In this document: positions 61,991-64,000 of the stretch, in pieces | Numbering within the stretch: position 1 is the first letter of the stretch | Layout: each line of letters starts with the position of its first letter | Assembly: GCF_030247195.1 (NCBI RefSeq) | Contig: NC_080672.1 | Location: 377,742,166-377,806,165, forward strand | DNA: 64,000 nucleotides | Source: Topomyia yanbarensis | Taxonomy: Eukaryota > Arthropoda > Insecta > Diptera > Culicidae | Direction: 5' to 3' | Made by a program: the position numbers and the translations under genes | The notes under the pieces: generated by a model | What the model was told of the DNA's origin: nothing | Databases searched by the model: none | What the model saw: the letters and a program-made list of their open reading frames with translations, nothing else

Positions 61991-62869
61991 TCACAATACA
62001 AATACGACGAGAAGTCCTGAAGATCAAACGCAAGCTGAACATGCTTCTTGGAGTTCTGAGTGCCCGCTGTATAAAACTCGACTTAGATAGTCACGCCGCA
62101 TCATCGACTACAGTACATAGTAACTAATGTAACACGGTTTTCCGATCGATGGTATCAGCTCGATCACGCCACCGACGCTTATCTGTTTGCTATGGAATCT
62201 GGATGTTATGGCGGCGACCTTTCCCGGTCGGGTAAAGCTAAGGAGGGTATATGTCCTCTCAAAGCTATTAGAGATACTGCGCACCCTCAATTTGGTCTAC
62301 AATTGCAGTTTAACATCGAACGTAATCGGCTTGACTCCTGTAACCCGCCAGGATAACAATTTTGCACTGGGTGGAAATATACTCTTTTTTTGCGTATACA
62401 CTCCGTAGAGTGTATTGTTTACGTAAAATTATGCTCACCGCTGTTCGGTACCGTTCACATTTAGTTGTAAATTTTTGTTCATTTTCGCGTTTGTGAACGG
62501 TTTTATTCGTACAGATAGGTTAGATAATTTTTGTTTTACGTTTGTGAATTAGTAACATAGGGTTTAGGTAGGTCTCCGCTCTCCTCTCGCTGTAAAAGTC
62601 ATTGCTAACTATGCTGTACCACGGCAATGACAGCTATGCGGCGGTGTGTTTTTTGGTGGTTGTTTGGTGGAGAAAAAAGGCGGCCATCGTGGAAAGAGAG
62701 AAAGTGACGAACCACGGCGATAGACAGACGTCCGTTTAGAAGTTTTTTTTTCTCGGGAGTTTTCCGCCACTAGAAAACGTTCCAGTGCGCGTGTTTGACG
62801 GCAAATTAAATCCGTCAAAAGTGCCGGCCCGTGGTTCGGGCACAAGTGAATTTAGTGGTGCAGGATCGC

Positions 62870-63162
62870 CGTCGGGGGAAGCTAATTGTAAAGGAGTTTT
62901 CGCTTCCCCGGCTAACAGTTAAGGATCCGACGCACCCGCCCCTCTCGCTGCAGAGGATAAGTCGAACGAGCCTTGCTCTCCTCTGCAGCTAACAGTCAAG
63001 GAGAGGGAAGCAGGTAGGACGATGGCTCCACCTGGGAAGAACACTGCGGTGTCTTCTGGGATTCCTTGCGGGGAGCAAGTGAATCCGGTGATTAGTCACC
63101 AACGTCGCTAGGGAGGTTCCAACAAAGGAGCCAAGCTCACCTCCCTAGCTAATTGTCAAGGA
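62870..63162 (+). repeat. GC-rich hairpin array with a repeated 13-base motif
   Basis: The motif TAAYWGTHAAGGA occurs four times (62883-62895, 62913-62925, 62990-63002, 63150-63162), each preceded by GC. Perfect or near-perfect stems lie just before it: ggggaagc (62875-62882) with gcttcccc (62902-62909), ctgcagagga (62948-62957) with tcctctgcag (62979-62988), and gctagggaggt (63107-63117) with acctccctagc (63139-63149). The stem sequences differ while the motif is kept. Function unknown; it may be part of a retroelement 5' UTR. Confidence 0.7.
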
Positions 63163-64000
63163 CCGCTGCCGGAGCAGCCAACGACCAAAGGAGAACGCGG
63201 CCGTTGTTGTCCCGGCCGGTCGGAGGAAACCGCCCGCCTTTCCGCCAGCAGTAGCAGATCACCAGCAGCAGCAGCAGTTGAGAGAGTAGCGGAGAATAAA
63301 AGTCGGTAAATTTAATAATTATTTTTGTTTGTTTACTTTTTTTCTTGTGAAACGAAAATCCGAAATTCTGTAGAAGCACCTAGGCCGCCCTGAAAAGAAG
63401 GGTACGCCGGGCAAATAAGAACCCGAGTAGTGGGCAAACCCCTACTTACATTTGGCGCACAGCGCAAAACACACTGAAAAAAATATTTTCCTATTTTGGA
63501 AAATATTTTTTTCTTCCGGAGTGTGGGGTGCTTCTACTAAATAGAGGATTTTCGTAGAACAGTGGTGAGGTTTCTTCCGCAATATTTTTCCGCGGTCGTA
63601 TATATATTATTTATTTACATTTTTGGTATTATTTTTTGATTTTTGCATTTTCCTTTTTTTGTCCGAATTTGTGGATTGCGTTGTTTGTGTATGGTCTGCC
63701 GGACGAGTTGTTTGAAAGTTGTCGTCATTCATTTGGTCGTGGTGGCTAATTGCCTTGAATTCTCAATTCGATTTGATACATTTTTGGTACAATTTGATTT
63801 CCTGAAATTTTAAGGGAATCGTTAGTGGGCGAAAAATCGGAAATAATACCGTGTCAGTACTTACATGCTTTGTGTCTTGGTGATTTCTTCCAATATAGCG
63901 CGAGTTATGATGGCGTTGGAGAAATTCAACCAAGCGTGTGTGTTCATGCGCGTCGATCATTTGCATTTCGATGAGCTGGATTTTGAGTTGCTATCTCGAA
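63163..64000. other. Unassigned sequence to the window edge
   Basis: Contains a cag microsatellite (about 63261-63275) and a strong hairpin at 63476-63513 (16-bp perfect stem gaaaaaaatattttcc, loop tatttt). No supported ORF. The GC-rich stretch 62570-63280 could be the 5' UTR of a host gene or of a non-LTR element continuing beyond the window. Confidence 0.45.

Noticed and set aside
63021..63110. Small ORF starting at ATG 63021 in the hairpin array
   Set aside because: About 29 codons with no homology or conserved context; probably fortuitous.

Overview
The window looks like a piece of an insect nuclear genome, most probably a culicine (Aedes-like) mosquito. It is AT-rich and dominated by transposable elements (BEL/Pao LTR elements, I/LOA-, Jockey-, RTE- and R4/Dong-like non-LTR elements, hAT, pogo and mariner-like DNA elements, many MITEs). 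Its single well-supported host gene has GT-AG introns, many of them only 55-60 bases long. The species assignment is inference; there are no bacterial operons, tRNA genes, rRNA genes or CRISPR arrays.

Layout. 1-2340: degenerate A/T-rich repeat built on an aataaaatga-like unit. 2355-6625: MITE-sized elements, including a fold-back palindrome inserted into the arm of a larger inverted-repeat element. 6650-9870: broken non-LTR retrotransposon on the minus strand facing a second 3' tail. 10139-23694: three-layer nest, in which an outer element with about 140-bp inverted termini carries an intact-looking BEL/Pao element (10727-17915, one 2021-codon ORF) and a 4.7-kb hAT-type element (18700-23433) that itself holds a gag-only Jockey-like copy. 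23.7-29.1 kb: mostly unassigned, with a mariner-like relic and a weak candidate host exon. 29.1-35.7 kb: Jockey fragment, 1.8-kb element with tRNA-like T-arm segments, and a second, broken BEL element split by a 2-kb inverted-repeat element that carries an RTE-like relic. 38182-41160: complete gag-only retrotransposon with an 11-bp target duplication, split by a hAT element that carries an I-clade RNase H fragment. 41226-43436: another hAT-type element around an R4/Dong-like relic. 44.9-47.0 kb: A/T-rich repeat, reverse of the first one, split by a hAT MITE. 48519-49925: pogo-like element.

51546-55527 is the host gene: a secreted FACIT-type collagen chain on the plus strand. It has a probable signal-peptide exon, a thrombospondin-N/laminin-G-like domain, interrupted Gly-X-Y exons and a short cysteine-containing C-terminus. 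It spans at least 13 exons and ends at a stop at 55527 with AATAAA 55 bases later. Its first coding exon (initiator Met) is not identified.

55.5-64.0 kb: further repeat relics, a hAT MITE with near-perfect target duplication (57968-58218), a broken non-LTR ORF1 with zinc knuckles (61385-61990), and an unexplained GC-rich array at 62870-63162 where hairpins alternate with a 13-base motif.

The most informative result is the relative insertion order that can be read from target-site duplications. The most unusual items are the two gag-only retroelements, the BEL element whose ORF runs through its own LTR and stops inside the LTR TATA-like box, and the hairpin/motif array.
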